A DNA stretch of 64,000 nucleotides, from NCBI RefSeq assembly GCF_964259225.1, contig NZ_CAXVKN010000002.1, one strand, 5' to 3'. The DNA is from Catenibacterium mitsuoka_A (GTDB lineage Bacteria; Bacillota_I; Bacilli_A; Erysipelotrichales; Coprobacillaceae). The position numbers and the translations under genes are program-made. Below the pieces are notes generated by a model. The model saw nothing but the letters and a program-made list of their open reading frames with translations, ran no database searches and had not been told where the DNA came from. Below are positions 1 to 8,816 of this stretch, one piece after another (the stretch's first letter is position 1; every line of letters starts with the position of its first letter).

Positions 1-201
1 AGTGTATTAGAAATCGTTAAGGCTTTTGAAAAGGTAAATGGTGTAAAAGTACCTTATGAAATCAAGCCAAGACGTGCAGGTGATATCGCAACATGTTATG
101 CAGATCCTACTCGTGCAAAAGAACAGTTAGGATGGGTGGCTGAAAAGACACTTGATGATATGTGCAGAGATACTTGGAACTTTGCAAAGAAACATATGTA
201 A
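1..201 (+). CDS. galE: UDP-glucose 4-epimerase, C-terminal end (partial)
   Basis: Open from the first base in frame 1 to a TAA at 199-201, giving the last 66 residues of a protein. The segment with RRAGDIATCYADPTRAKEQLGW matches the C-terminal end of GalE-type short-chain epimerases, where the R-x-G-D segment lines the UDP-sugar site. GalE interconverts UDP-glucose and UDP-galactose in the cytoplasm. The NAD-binding Rossmann part and catalytic Tyr-x-x-x-Lys lie outside the window, so other extended SDR sugar-nucleotide epimerases remain possible, but this tail is highly typical of GalE. Confidence 0.85.
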   Translation, partial: SVLEIVKAFEKVNGVKVPYEIKPRRAGDIATCYADPTRAKEQLGWVAEKTLDDMCRDTWNFAKKHM

Positions 202-207
202 TATATG

Positions 208-231
208 AGTCCCTCAATGAGGGACTTTTTT
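208..231 (+). terminator. Intrinsic terminator of galE
   Basis: AGTCCCTC-AAT-GAGGGACT stem followed by six T, seven bases after the galE stop. Confidence 0.9.
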
Positions 232-234
232 GAT

Positions 235-260
235 GCAAAAAAAGCAGCTATTGCTGCTTT
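235..260 (-). terminator. Intrinsic terminator of the molybdenum hydroxylase operon
   Basis: On the minus strand AAAGCAGC-AATA-GCTGCTTT is followed by a T-run. It overlaps the stop codon of the mocA-like gene and faces the galE terminator, a convergent pair. Confidence 0.8.
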
Positions 261-811
261 AAGTCTTCTTGATAATCTATATCATAGAGTTCTATTATAT
301 TCTCTACTTGTATATATTCTACTTCATCAGGATGCTTATTTAATACCTTTCTTCCACCTTGGTCTTGTTTTAATAGAAGTAACTCAGGAATATAAGAGCT
401 ATCAAATAGAGTAGGGTTGCCTACTTTATCTTTATAGGCACAACTGGCAAGTTTATGCTTTGTATGCATCAGTTTATCTATAGTATTCATAGAAATATAA
501 GGCTGATCAGCGACCATGAAGATCATTCTAAATGGCTTCTCTAACGTATTTAAATAGCTCACAGCAGCCTTAATAGAATAAGAGAGACCATGAATACTCT
601 CTAAACATAAAATGCCCAGAGCGCCTCTTTGAGACGCATATTGTAGTATCTCATCATATTGTGATACGACAATCACATGATCATATTCCTTTAATATGAG
701 ATCTAATGCATGTTGATATAACGGTTTATTTTGAAAAGGAAACAGCAGTTTGTTTCCTTTAAAACGTCTGCTGTTTCCTGATGCAAGATATATAATATAT
801 GTTTTATTCAT
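248..811 (-). CDS. MocA-like molybdenum cofactor cytidylyltransferase (NTP transferase)
   Basis: A 187-residue MobA-like nucleotidyltransferase. The loop LASGNSRRF (residues 9-17) with K21 fits the family's LAAGxSxRxGxxK motif; ADQP (101-104) holds the metal-binding aspartate; GNPTLF (131-136) and the final DIDYQED also match. Known MocA proteins attach CMP or a similar nucleotide to molybdopterin before insertion into xanthine-dehydrogenase-type enzymes. The ATG at 811 overlaps the stop of the large hydroxylase subunit by 8 bases, so it is probably translationally coupled; a TTG at 826 is in frame but less likely. The last gene of the operon. Which nucleotide it transfers cannot be told from sequence. 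Confidence 0.8.
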   Translation of the reverse strand: MNKTYIIYLASGNSRRFKGNKLLFPFQNKPLYQHALDLILKEYDHVIVVSQYDEILQYASQRGALGILCLESIHGLSYSIKAAVSYLNTLEKPFRMIFMVADQPYISMNTIDKLMHTKHKLASCAYKDKVGNPTLFDSSYIPELLLLKQDQGGRKVLNKHPDEVEYIQVENIIELYDIDYQEDLKQQ

Positions 812-3092
812 CGATAGCCATGACAATCTTTTCAGGTGTCATTGGAAGGTCTCTCACCCATGCACCACATGCACTGTGGATGGCAGCACATAAGGCTGGG
901 GCTGGTGTATTGATGACACATTCACCAATAGACTTTGCACCAAATGGACCTGTCTTTTCATAACTGCTTTCAAAATAAACACGTAAATGACCCATATCAA
1001 GTCTTGTAGGAATCTTATAAGTCATGAAGTTATTTTCAGTTAAACCACCCTTAGGTGAATAAGTAATACTTTCTGATAATGCCATACCGATACCCTGTAC
1101 AAGACCACCTTCAGTCTGTACAGTTGCAAGATTAGTATTTACTACAGTACCACAGTCTACAACAGCTACATAATCTAGTATTTCTACAGAACCTGTTTCT
1201 TTATCTAATGCAATTTCTGCCATACCTACCATATATGGTGGTGGAGAAATTTTAGATGAATGAGTGCATGTTACCTGGATAGGGACAGTATTTCCACACT
1301 GAGAGAATGTAGCAATATCCATATGTGTAAATGATTCATTTGTAGCTGGATTATCAATTGTATTGCCAGTAAATACTAATGATTCAGGATCACATTCCCA
1401 CTTGTTAGCAGCAATCTTCATCATGTTCTCTTTGAGTTCCTCACTCGCTTTTCTTACAGCCATACCAGTAACATAAGTTGTACTAGAAGCATAAGAACCA
1501 GAATCATATGGAGAAGCATCAGTATCTGCACCAAAGACAACAATATTGTCTACATCACATTCTAATTCTTCTGCAGCTATCTGGGCAAGAATAGTATCAC
1601 ATCCAGTACCCATATCTGCAGCACCAATGCTTAACATATAAGAACCATCATCATTTAACTTTAATGTAGCAGATCCAACATCGACACCAGAGATACCTGA
1701 TCCCTGCATTGCCATTGCAACACCCGCTGCCTTAATACGACCATCAGGCATTACAGTAGGAGTCTTACGGTTTTCCCAGTCAAATTCTTTCTTAGCACGT
1801 TCCATACATTTATCTAATGCACAGCTATCCGCAATTTCACCATAGTAGGCATCCATCTTCTGACCTTGACGTACCATGTTCTTTTCTCTGATTTCTACTG
1901 GATCCATATGTAAAATATCAGCTAATTCATTGACACATGTTTCTAATGCATAAATACCCTGAGTCGCACCATATCCACGATATGCACCAGAAGATAATCT
2001 ATTTGTATAAACAACATCATAATGGAAGCGGAACGCTTCTAGATTATTTGTATAAAGAGGAATAGACTTATGACCTGATAAACCTACAGTTGTAGGACCA
2101 TGGTCACCAAAGGCCCCAGAGTTAGATAATGTATATATATCGATGGCACGAATAGTACCATCATTCATAGCACCAACTTTAGTAGTGACTTCCATTTCAT
2201 GACGTGGACTACCCGCAATCTGAGATTCAGTACGAGTATAAATAAGCTTAGATGGTTTCTTAGTCATCCATGTAACAAATGCAGGATAAATTTCAGTCAC
2301 AAGTGACTGCTTTGCACCAAAGCCACCACCAATACGAGGCTTTTCAACACGAATCTGAGATTTAGGAATATCTAAAGCATTCGCAAGAATACGACGTGCA
2401 TGGAAGACAATCTGTGTAGAACTAATGACATGTAAACGACCATAAGTATCAATTTCACAATAAGTTCTGAATGTTTCCATCATCGCCTGATTGACTGCAG
2501 GAACATGATAAGTACGTTCAATCACATGATCACATGATTTAAATACTTCTTCTAGATCACCATGTGTTTCATCTGCAGATGCTACTAAGTTACGCTTATT
2601 ATCTGCACCTACAGGACATAATGCTTTCCAGTTATCTTCAGGATGTACAAGAATAGGATTATCCTTAGCTGTTCTAAAGTCTAATACCGCTTCTTCTACC
2701 TGATATTTTACTTTAATAAGCTTTAATGCTTCATCTACTTTCTTTTCATCATAACCAGCAACAATCGCAACTGGGTCACCTACAAATCTTACTCTCTGAT
2801 CTAAGATCAAACGATCATAAGGACTAGGTTCTGGATAAGTCTGGCCAGCCATAGTAAAACGCTTCTGAGGCACATCTTTATAAGTATAAACAGCTTCAAT
2901 TGTATCTACTGCCTTAGCTGCTTGGGTATCAATACTCTCAATTAATGCATTAGCATGAGGAGAATGAACAAGCTTTACAATTAAACAGTCATGAGGTGTT
3001 ACATCATCCACATAGACAGGTTTACCTAATAATAGGTTCATTGCATCTTTTTTTCTTATAGGTTTATTGACCTGTTTTAATTCCTGACTCAT
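804..3092 (-). CDS. Molybdenum hydroxylase (xanthine dehydrogenase family), molybdopterin-binding subunit
   Basis: 762 residues, normal length for the large subunit of three-subunit xanthine-dehydrogenase-type enzymes. The N-terminal Ald_Xan_dh domain (about 15-125) is followed by the cofactor-binding domains: the GGGFGAK glycine loop is at about 255-261, and GAKSIGE ends with the expected catalytic glutamate near residue 724. The family hydroxylates purines, nicotinate or aldehydes with water as oxygen source, passing electrons through FeS and FAD subunits. The start overlaps the FeS gene by ATGA. Gene order minus-strand FAD, FeS, Mo, MocA forms one operon. Substrate is not deducible; purine breakdown and selenium-dependent hydroxylase roles are both known among gut Firmicutes. 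Confidence 0.9.
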   Translation of the reverse strand: MSQELKQVNKPIRKKDAMNLLLGKPVYVDDVTPHDCLIVKLVHSPHANALIESIDTQAAKAVDTIEAVYTYKDVPQKRFTMAGQTYPEPSPYDRLILDQRVRFVGDPVAIVAGYDEKKVDEALKLIKVKYQVEEAVLDFRTAKDNPILVHPEDNWKALCPVGADNKRNLVASADETHGDLEEVFKSCDHVIERTYHVPAVNQAMMETFRTYCEIDTYGRLHVISSTQIVFHARRILANALDIPKSQIRVEKPRIGGGFGAKQSLVTEIYPAFVTWMTKKPSKLIYTRTESQIAGSPRHEMEVTTKVGAMNDGTIRAIDIYTLSNSGAFGDHGPTTVGLSGHKSIPLYTNNLEAFRFHYDVVYTNRLSSGAYRGYGATQGIYALETCVNELADILHMDPVEIREKNMVRQGQKMDAYYGEIADSCALDKCMERAKKEFDWENRKTPTVMPDGRIKAAGVAMAMQGSGISGVDVGSATLKLNDDGSYMLSIGAADMGTGCDTILAQIAAEELECDVDNIVVFGADTDASPYDSGSYASSTTYVTGMAVRKASEELKENMMKIAANKWECDPESLVFTGNTIDNPATNESFTHMDIATFSQCGNTVPIQVTCTHSSKISPPPYMVGMAEIALDKETGSVEILDYVAVVDCGTVVNTNLATVQTEGGLVQGIGMALSESITYSPKGGLTENNFMTYKIPTRLDMGHLRVYFESSYEKTGPFGAKSIGECVINTPAPALCAAIHSACGAWVRDLPMTPEKIVMAIDE

Positions 3093-3565
3093 CCTAACAC
3101 TTCCTTTCCATTTTCCTTGCAGTAATTAATATAGTTTCTAATACCTCTTAATTGTCCTTCATAACCGGAACAACGACAAAGGTTACCAGATAAGAATGCT
3201 CTGATTTCATCATCACTTGGATCTTTATTTTCTTCTAGTAATGCGATTGTATTCATCATAAATCCAGGATTACAGAAACCACACTGTTCAGCCCCCTGAT
3301 CAGCAATAAATTCAGCAAGAGGTCTTGCCTTTTCCTGTAGCCCTTCTAAAGTAGTCACTTCATGACCTGCAGCTCTTGCTGCAAGAACACTACAAGAAAG
3401 AACTGGTTTGTTGTCTAATAATACTGTACATAATCCACAGTTACTTGTATCACAGCCTCTTTTAACACTAAGACAATGTTCACTTCTTACAAAATCAATA
3501 AGAAGAGTATCTGGTGAAATACTACGAGTCATTGTTTTTCCATTTAATGTAATTGTAATTTCCAT
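3089..3565 (-). CDS. Molybdenum hydroxylase, [2Fe-2S] subunit
   Basis: 158 residues with the two-cluster layout of XdhC/CoxS-type subunits. Plant-type ferredoxin cluster cysteines are at 38, 43, 46 and 58; the helical second-cluster domain has Cys 95, 98, 130 and 132 (CGFCNPGF and CRCSGY). It transfers electrons from the molybdenum site to the FAD subunit. It overlaps the downstream large-subunit gene by four bases and starts one base past the upstream FAD gene's stop, as expected for equal-ratio expression. Confidence 0.93.
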   Translation of the reverse strand: MEITITLNGKTMTRSISPDTLLIDFVRSEHCLSVKRGCDTSNCGLCTVLLDNKPVLSCSVLAARAAGHEVTTLEGLQEKARPLAEFIADQGAEQCGFCNPGFMMNTIALLEENKDPSDDEIRAFLSGNLCRCSGYEGQLRGIRNYINYCKENGKEVLG

Positions 3566-3566
3566 C

Positions 3567-4340
3567 TTACTGTGCCTCCAATTCCTTTAATGAACGTCTC
3601 ATAAGAACCTTTACAAGCTTCTGACGATATTCTGCACTACCTAAGTTATTGCTTCCAAGTTTGATTTCAGAAGATACTTCTTCAATAAACGCTTCAATAG
3701 ACGCATCATTTAATTCCATCTGTTTCTCATAAGCAATTGCCTTTAAAGGACGACCACCAATTACTACAGAATAAGTATCATTCATATAACTTGCACAACA
3801 AGTAAGAACAGGGAAATCAGTACTTACATTTCTCTGTGACTTATAACAAGCCTTAATAGGTGTCTTCTTTACAATAACACGTACAAGAATATCAAGAGAA
3901 GGACGCATCCAAGCAAACTCTCTTATAGGTACAATACCACCGTTATATAATTCTACATAAGCATCTAATCCCATAAACATAGATAATACATCAGAGAAAC
4001 CATAACGACCAAAAATAGAACCTCCTACAGTTGCACAGTTTCTAAACTGCACACCAATAATATGTTCTACACTATGCCTCATTGCATCATGTGTATAAGC
4101 ATTTAATCCTGCATGAGTTTCTAACTGACGTAATGTCACCATTGCGCCAATAGTAAACTGTTCATCATCTTCTTCGATAGTATCTAAATGAAGATCACAT
4201 AAATCAATTGCCTTTTCAACTGATCTATTCATCATCTTCAACCATAACATACCACCTACAATAATGTTTTTTCTGTTCTGAACGAGTTCATAAGCTTCCT
4301 CAAGCGACTGAGGTCTTACATATTCCTGAATATTTAACAT
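3567..4340 (-). CDS. Molybdenum hydroxylase, FAD-binding subunit
   Basis: 257 residues, slightly short for the CoxM/XdhB medium subunit (about 270-290). The N-terminal FAD pyrophosphate loop is visible as NIIVGGMLWLKMM (about 25-37), and ATVGGSIFGRYGFSDV (about 105-120) matches the family's TxGG-N/S flavin motif. It follows the binding-protein gene by 15 bases on the minus strand and leads the enzyme genes. It accepts electrons from the FeS subunit; the final acceptor (NAD or other) is not evident. Confidence 0.88.
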   Translation of the reverse strand: MLNIQEYVRPQSLEEAYELVQNRKNIIVGGMLWLKMMNRSVEKAIDLCDLHLDTIEEDDEQFTIGAMVTLRQLETHAGLNAYTHDAMRHSVEHIIGVQFRNCATVGGSIFGRYGFSDVLSMFMGLDAYVELYNGGIVPIREFAWMRPSLDILVRVIVKKTPIKACYKSQRNVSTDFPVLTCCASYMNDTYSVVIGGRPLKAIAYEKQMELNDASIEAFIEEVSSEIKLGSNNLGSAEYRQKLVKVLMRRSLKELEAQ

Positions 4341-4355
4341 CTTTTTCTATCCTTT

Positions 4356-5348
4356 CTATTTTGTGATAAGTGTTTCATCAAGACTAAAACCATAAAACTC
4401 TTTATAAAAATCTATTACATCCTTTTTATAATTCTCATATGTATAATCATGAGGATGAAGTACATATGATAGCCAGAGTGATGCAAGAATATGAGAAGGA
4501 ACAGGATCCATCCATGATTCAACCACATCAGGCATAATAAAAATCTTCTTGTTCTTCACTATATCAAGTGATGAGAAGAATTCATAGTTATAAATAGAAT
4601 CTTTTGAATAAGAAGCATTACGAGGCATGATCACCATATCTGGGTTTAAAGTTAATAATGTTTCTAACGCAATAGTAGGGTAGTCTACACCTTTAATACT
4701 CGCTGCAGCATTTTTCACATGTGCTGTAGTTAGTATAGTATTTTGAAACATAGAAGGTGTGACAGGTCTATAAATAGACTCTTTTGAAGCAATATAAACA
4801 TGCTTATTAGAAGTACCTAAACTATTCATCTTACTCTTTTTAGTACTATAGTAGTTCTTTAACTTCTTCGCATTGTTTTGTTTACCACAAACTTTCGCAA
4901 TAAGTGAAACCATGGCATCATACTTCTTTTCACTAGAAGGATCAACCACAATAACTTTAATATGTCTTTTTTCAAAATCCTCAATAAGATTCTTATTCTC
5001 TTTCATCATAAATACTACATCAGGTGCTGTCTTTGCGATAAGACTGACATCACATCCTACCTGAGGTAGTTCTAATAAATCAGGATCAGTCTTTTGATAA
5101 ATGCTTCTAGAAGAAGCTTTTTTTTCTATACCAACTAACTGATCATTCACTCCTAATGCGAGGCATGTAGAAGTTGTTATATATGAAGTGCTTACTACAC
5201 GTTTTACTTGGTCTTTAATTGTAATCTGACGTCCTATCTGATCATTCACAATAATCGCATCAGATTCTTCTTCTTTATCTGAAGAACATCCAGGTAATAA
5301 TGAGATGAGTAAAAATAGACAAACAATTGAAATAATTCTTTTCTTCAA
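4356..5348 (-). CDS. Periplasmic-binding-protein-like lipoprotein (Peripla_BP_2 / BtuF-MolA type), candidate molybdate binder
   Basis: 330 residues with a lipoprotein signal peptide (LLPGC, acyl cysteine at 21) and a class III binding fold of the BtuF/FhuD/MolA kind: QVKRVVSTSYITTSTCLALGV near 49 and a second lobe with ETLLTLNPDMVIMP. The start is TTG at 5348, preceded by AAGGAGA at 8-base spacing. The family binds siderophores, cobalamin, haem or, for MolA, molybdate/tungstate. It is the first gene of the molybdenum hydroxylase operon with no permease or ATPase nearby, so molybdate or tungstate capture is inferred. It would have to share a transporter encoded elsewhere. Confidence 0.75.
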   Translation of the reverse strand: MKKRIISIVCLFLLISLLPGCSSDKEEESDAIIVNDQIGRQITIKDQVKRVVSTSYITTSTCLALGVNDQLVGIEKKASSRSIYQKTDPDLLELPQVGCDVSLIAKTAPDVVFMMKENKNLIEDFEKRHIKVIVVDPSSEKKYDAMVSLIAKVCGKQNNAKKLKNYYSTKKSKMNSLGTSNKHVYIASKESIYRPVTPSMFQNTILTTAHVKNAAASIKGVDYPTIALETLLTLNPDMVIMPRNASYSKDSIYNYEFFSSLDIVKNKKIFIMPDVVESWMDPVPSHILASLWLSYVLHPHDYTYENYKKDVIDFYKEFYGFSLDETLITK

Positions 5349-5391
5349 AACAAATCTCCTTACGATATTATTCAGTATATTTTCCGAAAAA

Positions 5392-5400
5392 ATTATATCA
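5392..5400 (-). promoter_or_regulatory. Extended -10 promoter of the molybdenum hydroxylase operon
   Basis: On the minus strand TGATATAAT, an extended -10 element, lies 44 bases before the TTG start. The -35 region is poor. No molybdenum-cofactor riboswitch structure was recognised. Confidence 0.5.
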
Positions 5401-5443
5401 TGAAAATGTGAATAATAAACAAAAAATATAGGATACCAAAAGA

Positions 5444-5467
5444 AAAAGCCTACATTGAGTAGGCTTT
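5444..5467 (-). terminator. Intrinsic terminator after the 5466-6110 gene
   Basis: Minus strand AAAGCCTAC-TCAATG-TAGGCTTT followed by T-rich sequence; overlaps the stop codon. Confidence 0.85.
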
Positions 5468-6110
5468 AAATACGAATTGTTTCTTGTAATGGATATTGGT
5501 TGAGTAAGTATTGTGGATCAGAGTTAATTATATGCATTTCATTCATGAAATGATGTAATAAATAGCTGAACGTATTGCCATAACATTCCTTCTTTAACTT
5601 ATAGAAAGGAGTATACTTTAATTCAACTAAGTCTTGTTCTCTTAATGACATCTCTAGTTGATGGTTTCCATCAATGACAGTATAGAGTCCATTACTCATA
5701 TAGGAATCAGTAATAACGGGATAATATTTAATGCTTTTTATATTCTTTTGTGAACATTGGAATTGATTTAACAAGTAGATGTTCATATCAAAAGGAATAG
5801 GATGGTTGATTCTATTTCTATCTAGTTCATCTTCAGTCATAGATTGAATAGAAGATGTCTGATAAGCATCTGATTGAATCACATGATCAATATTAAAATA
5901 AACCTTATAGCTTCCTACATGAGGAATAGAATAGTTCATTACATAATATTCAGCATCAGTTAAATGATCCATAGAAATAGAATTATATTGATTTTCATCC
6001 AACATACTAAAAAGATCATACCATTTATTAATAAAATTCTGTTGATGTACAAGGGTAGTTACACTTAAATGTTTTAAGTAATTAAGAAAATCAGTTTTAC
6101 GTTGATTCAT
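5466..6110 (-). CDS. Uncharacterised protein with ParB-like DGNHQ segment
   Basis: 214 residues from the ATG at 6110, which has AGAAAGGTGAT at good spacing and lies 5 bases past the stop of the phosphoesterase gene; the reading frame stays open upstream to 6131 but lacks a better start. No signal peptide or membrane segment. The stretch NGLYTVIDGNHQLEMSLREQ resembles the substrate loop of ParB/Srx-like nucleases, but this is a weak likeness and no family was assigned. The downstream position in a two-gene unit with a metallophosphoesterase may hint at nucleotide or phosphate chemistry. Confidence 0.55.
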   Translation of the reverse strand: MNQRKTDFLNYLKHLSVTTLVHQQNFINKWYDLFSMLDENQYNSISMDHLTDAEYYVMNYSIPHVGSYKVYFNIDHVIQSDAYQTSSIQSMTEDELDRNRINHPIPFDMNIYLLNQFQCSQKNIKSIKYYPVITDSYMSNGLYTVIDGNHQLEMSLREQDLVELKYTPFYKLKKECYGNTFSYLLHHFMNEMHIINSDPQYLLNQYPLQETIRI

Positions 6111-6115
6111 ATATA

Positions 6116-6826
6116 TCACCTTTCTAAGCAATAAATCGTATTAAAGAGAATAACATGTTTATAAATGGTTTGATCAATATGGAGATGTCCAGAAAACCAT
6201 AACTTATATGTAACTTGTTGTTCTATGTCATCCATGACTTCATCTATGTTTCTAAGATGAGGAAGAGTATAGTCGTTAAGGTTACAAGGAATAGTACGTG
6301 TATGTAAAAGTTCTTTAATATGGAATGGACAATCATGCGTAATAATATAGTCAACATGAAAGTTATATTGAAGTAAGTTATTCAATGCTTCATTCCATTC
6401 TTGTGTTGTAGGTAATTCCTGCTGCCACCATGAACGATGTTCTACACGTGTTTCTATATCACATGAATAGCCACCACCAAAAGTAAAGAATGTCTTTCCG
6501 TCAATTGTATAAATCTGTCCTCTCATCAAATGAATCACAGATTCCTTAATAAAATGCACCTTTCCACCATGCCAGCGAGATACAGGATAATCATCCAATA
6601 ATTCAAAGTTCTCATGATTGCCATCCACAAATAATGTAGTCCATGGCTGTGAATCCAACCAGTCACGCCAGAATAAATCGGGTAACATATCATCCCATAC
6701 AGCTCCAAAATCACCACATATAATGACATAATCTTCTTTTGTAAGTATCTGTCCCTCAGGAAAATGATGAGGCTTTAATTTAGAGATATCAAAAGGACAA
6801 TGTGTATCACCGGTAATATAAATCAT
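6116..6826 (-). CDS. Calcineurin-like metallophosphoesterase
   Basis: 236 residues starting at 6826 because AGAGG sits 6 bases before this ATG; the ATG at 6832 would have no spacing. The metal-binding motifs appear in order: GDTH (near residue 6), GDFGAVWDD, GNHENFE, THDCP and the final SGHLHID. These provide the Asp, His and Asn ligands for two metals. The family includes phosphodiesterases and nucleotidases acting on many substrates, so the target is unknown. It is the first gene of a two-gene minus-strand unit. Confidence 0.82.
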   Translation of the reverse strand: MIYITGDTHCPFDISKLKPHHFPEGQILTKEDYVIICGDFGAVWDDMLPDLFWRDWLDSQPWTTLFVDGNHENFELLDDYPVSRWHGGKVHFIKESVIHLMRGQIYTIDGKTFFTFGGGYSCDIETRVEHRSWWQQELPTTQEWNEALNNLLQYNFHVDYIITHDCPFHIKELLHTRTIPCNLNDYTLPHLRNIDEVMDDIEQQVTYKLWFSGHLHIDQTIYKHVILFNTIYCLER

Positions 6827-6903
6827 AGACATCCTCTCTTTTGTCTTTAGTCTATCATACCAATAAAAAGTTCTTCTTAAGTCTATGTAAAATTTAAGTA
6901 AAG

Positions 6904-6926
6904 AAAAAAGCCTCGAATGAGGCTTT
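6904..6926 (-). terminator. Intrinsic terminator of the polysaccharide deacetylase gene
   Basis: Minus strand AAAGCCTC-ATTC-GAGGCTTTTTT, overlapping the stop codon at 6925. Confidence 0.9.
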
Positions 6927-8337
6927 AGTTTAATACTCTTTGATGAGGTGTAAATGTTGTATCATCAATACCCTTGAATGTATAACCAAGGCTCTGATAA
7001 TGTTCAATAACTTTAGGTAATGCTTCTACAGTTGTATTCTTTGCAGCTGTATCATGGAATAAGATCATAATCTGATTATTACGAGAAGCTGTCGCATTCG
7101 CAATAAGTCTTGCAGTAGGCACATTATTACCTGATGCATCGCCACTGCTGACATTCCAGTCATAATACTGATAACCTTTTTCCTGTACCATTCTAGTAAG
7201 ACGACTCATAATACCTGCAGAATAATGTCTAGAAACTGTATTAGAACTTCCTCCAGGGAATCTAATATAACGAGGAGTAAATCCAATAAGACCCTTAACC
7301 ATATTACCTACTTTATTTAAATCATTAAAGTAAGCATCAGTAGAAGCATAAACAGTACGATAATCATGACAATAAGTATGAAGTGCTATAGTATTACCCC
7401 TCTTATGTGCTTCCTGAATTAAGTAATTATATTTCTGACCATTACCAGTCACAAAGAATGTCGCTTTCGCATGATATCTATCAAGAATATCTAATACACG
7501 CTGAGTATTCTGAGAAGGTCCATCATCAAATGTAAGATAAACAACCTTTTCACCACTTGGTGCAATTGCATTGGCAGGACGTGGATTATTTACAATAACA
7601 GTCTGTGTATACTTTCTTTTATTACCAGACTTATCTTTAGTTGTATAGATGACTTTATAAGTACCTGCTTTTCCAAAATCTACTTTACTGCTGTCTACAG
7701 ATACCTTAGGATTCTTATCAAAATCATCTTCTACAGTAATACCTTTCATGAAATCAATATTAGAACCTACAGTCGTATCATAATTCTGAAGACCTGCAAG
7801 TAATGGTGCTTTAGTATCCTTTACTGCTTTCACATTGACTTCTTTTTCAGTCTTATTACCACCCTGATCTTCTACAACAACAGTAACCTTTTGTGTACCT
7901 TCTTTATCAAAAGATACATCTTTCTTAAAGTAAGTCTTAGTCTTTGTTTCATCTTTAATATCAGTCACAAATTCACTTGCTTTAACTTTAGTACCTACTT
8001 CTACTGCTTTATTCACTACCTTAAATGTAGGCTTCTTAGTATCTACAACTTCTACATTTAATACATAGTTCTTCTTGTTTAATGTATAAGTAATCTTATA
8101 CTTTCCAAGTTTTTTGACGTTAACTTTAGAATTATCTACAGTCACATCACTCTTATTACCTCTTACTTTTTTAATAAAAAACATAGGATTGTAAGTACTA
8201 TTGATTTCAATATCCTGTGTACTTTCATTAAAGCTAACGGCTGGACGTGTCATGAAATAAATGCCTAGACCAAGCACTAAAACGACAATACAGCCTAATA
8301 GGACATATGCCCTCTTTCTTAAATGACGTTTTTTCAT
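6925..8337 (-). CDS. Membrane-anchored polysaccharide deacetylase with Ig-like DUF5011 repeats
   Basis: 470 residues. A basic start and one membrane helix (about 11-29) are followed by two to three Ig-like DUF5011-type modules (about 35-250) and a NodB deacetylase domain. Catalytic motifs: TFDDGP (269-274, base and metal aspartates), H320-TYC-H324 metal histidines, RFPGG (359-363), DWN (393-395) and LFHD (426-429, catalytic histidine). PgdA-type enzymes remove acetyl groups from wall GlcNAc and so protect against lysozyme; other extracellular glycans are possible. The Ig modules likely space the enzyme away from the membrane. Monocistronic. Confidence 0.88.
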   Translation of the reverse strand: MKKRHLRKRAYVLLGCIVVLVLGLGIYFMTRPAVSFNESTQDIEINSTYNPMFFIKKVRGNKSDVTVDNSKVNVKKLGKYKITYTLNKKNYVLNVEVVDTKKPTFKVVNKAVEVGTKVKASEFVTDIKDETKTKTYFKKDVSFDKEGTQKVTVVVEDQGGNKTEKEVNVKAVKDTKAPLLAGLQNYDTTVGSNIDFMKGITVEDDFDKNPKVSVDSSKVDFGKAGTYKVIYTTKDKSGNKRKYTQTVIVNNPRPANAIAPSGEKVVYLTFDDGPSQNTQRVLDILDRYHAKATFFVTGNGQKYNYLIQEAHKRGNTIALHTYCHDYRTVYASTDAYFNDLNKVGNMVKGLIGFTPRYIRFPGGSSNTVSRHYSAGIMSRLTRMVQEKGYQYYDWNVSSGDASGNNVPTARLIANATASRNNQIMILFHDTAAKNTTVEALPKVIEHYQSLGYTFKGIDDTTFTPHQRVLN

Positions 8338-8441
8338 TTCTATTCTCCCTCAACTTTATATCTTCAACAATTTTGTATTATATATCTAATATGTGTAATT
8401 TGTGTGGAAATTAAGAAACACTTAAGAACTTTTTTTATTTC

Positions 8442-8486
8442 TTTACTTTGCAATACAAAATAGTATATACTTTGCATTGCAAAGTA
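8442..8486 (+). promoter_or_regulatory. Promoter and PadR operator
   Basis: TTTACT (8442-8447), 18 bases, TATACT (8466-8471). A near-perfect palindrome TACTTTGCATTGCAAAGTA (8468-8486) covers the end of the -10 and the start region; a half copy TACTTTGCAATACAAA begins at 8444. This is the expected place for self-repression by the PadR protein encoded 10 bases downstream. Confidence 0.7.
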
Positions 8487-8495
8487 GGTGACATA

Positions 8496-8816
8496 ATGGA
8501 TACACAATTGATCAAAGGAATGTTGGAAGGATGTATTCTTACTCTTATTAGTCATAAGGAAACATATGGTTATGAACTATTAGTCAAACTAGAGAAGTAT
8601 GGCTTTGAAAATGTAGGAGAAGGGACCTTTTATCCGATATTAACACGTTTGTCTAAGAAAGGATATTTATCCTGTAGACGAGTGAAATCAGAATCAGGAC
8701 CTTATAGAAAATACTATAAGATCACTGATGAAGGAGTAGTCTATCTGGAAGAATTTAAACAGTCTTATTATAAGATAACAGGTATTGTAGAAAAGGTTTT
8801 GGAGGATCAAGAATGA
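8496..8816 (+). CDS. PadR-family transcriptional regulator
   Basis: 106 residues starting at the ATG at 8496 (AGGTGA upstream). A winged helix typical of PadR: LIKGMLEGCILTLISHKETYGYELLVKLE, then GEGTFYPILTRLSKKGYL as recognition helix, the wing RKYYKITDEGVVYLEEF and a dimerisation helix. It overlaps the next gene by four bases (ATGA), the common layout in which a PadR protein controls itself and an adjacent membrane protein. The palindrome over its promoter supports autoregulation. The inducer is unknown. Confidence 0.9.
   Translation: MDTQLIKGMLEGCILTLISHKETYGYELLVKLEKYGFENVGEGTFYPILTRLSKKGYLSCRRVKSESGPYRKYYKITDEGVVYLEEFKQSYYKITGIVEKVLEDQE

Noticed and set aside
8364..8555. Minus-strand 63-residue frame
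   Set aside because: Covers the PadR promoter, operator and start; no ribosome site; shadow.
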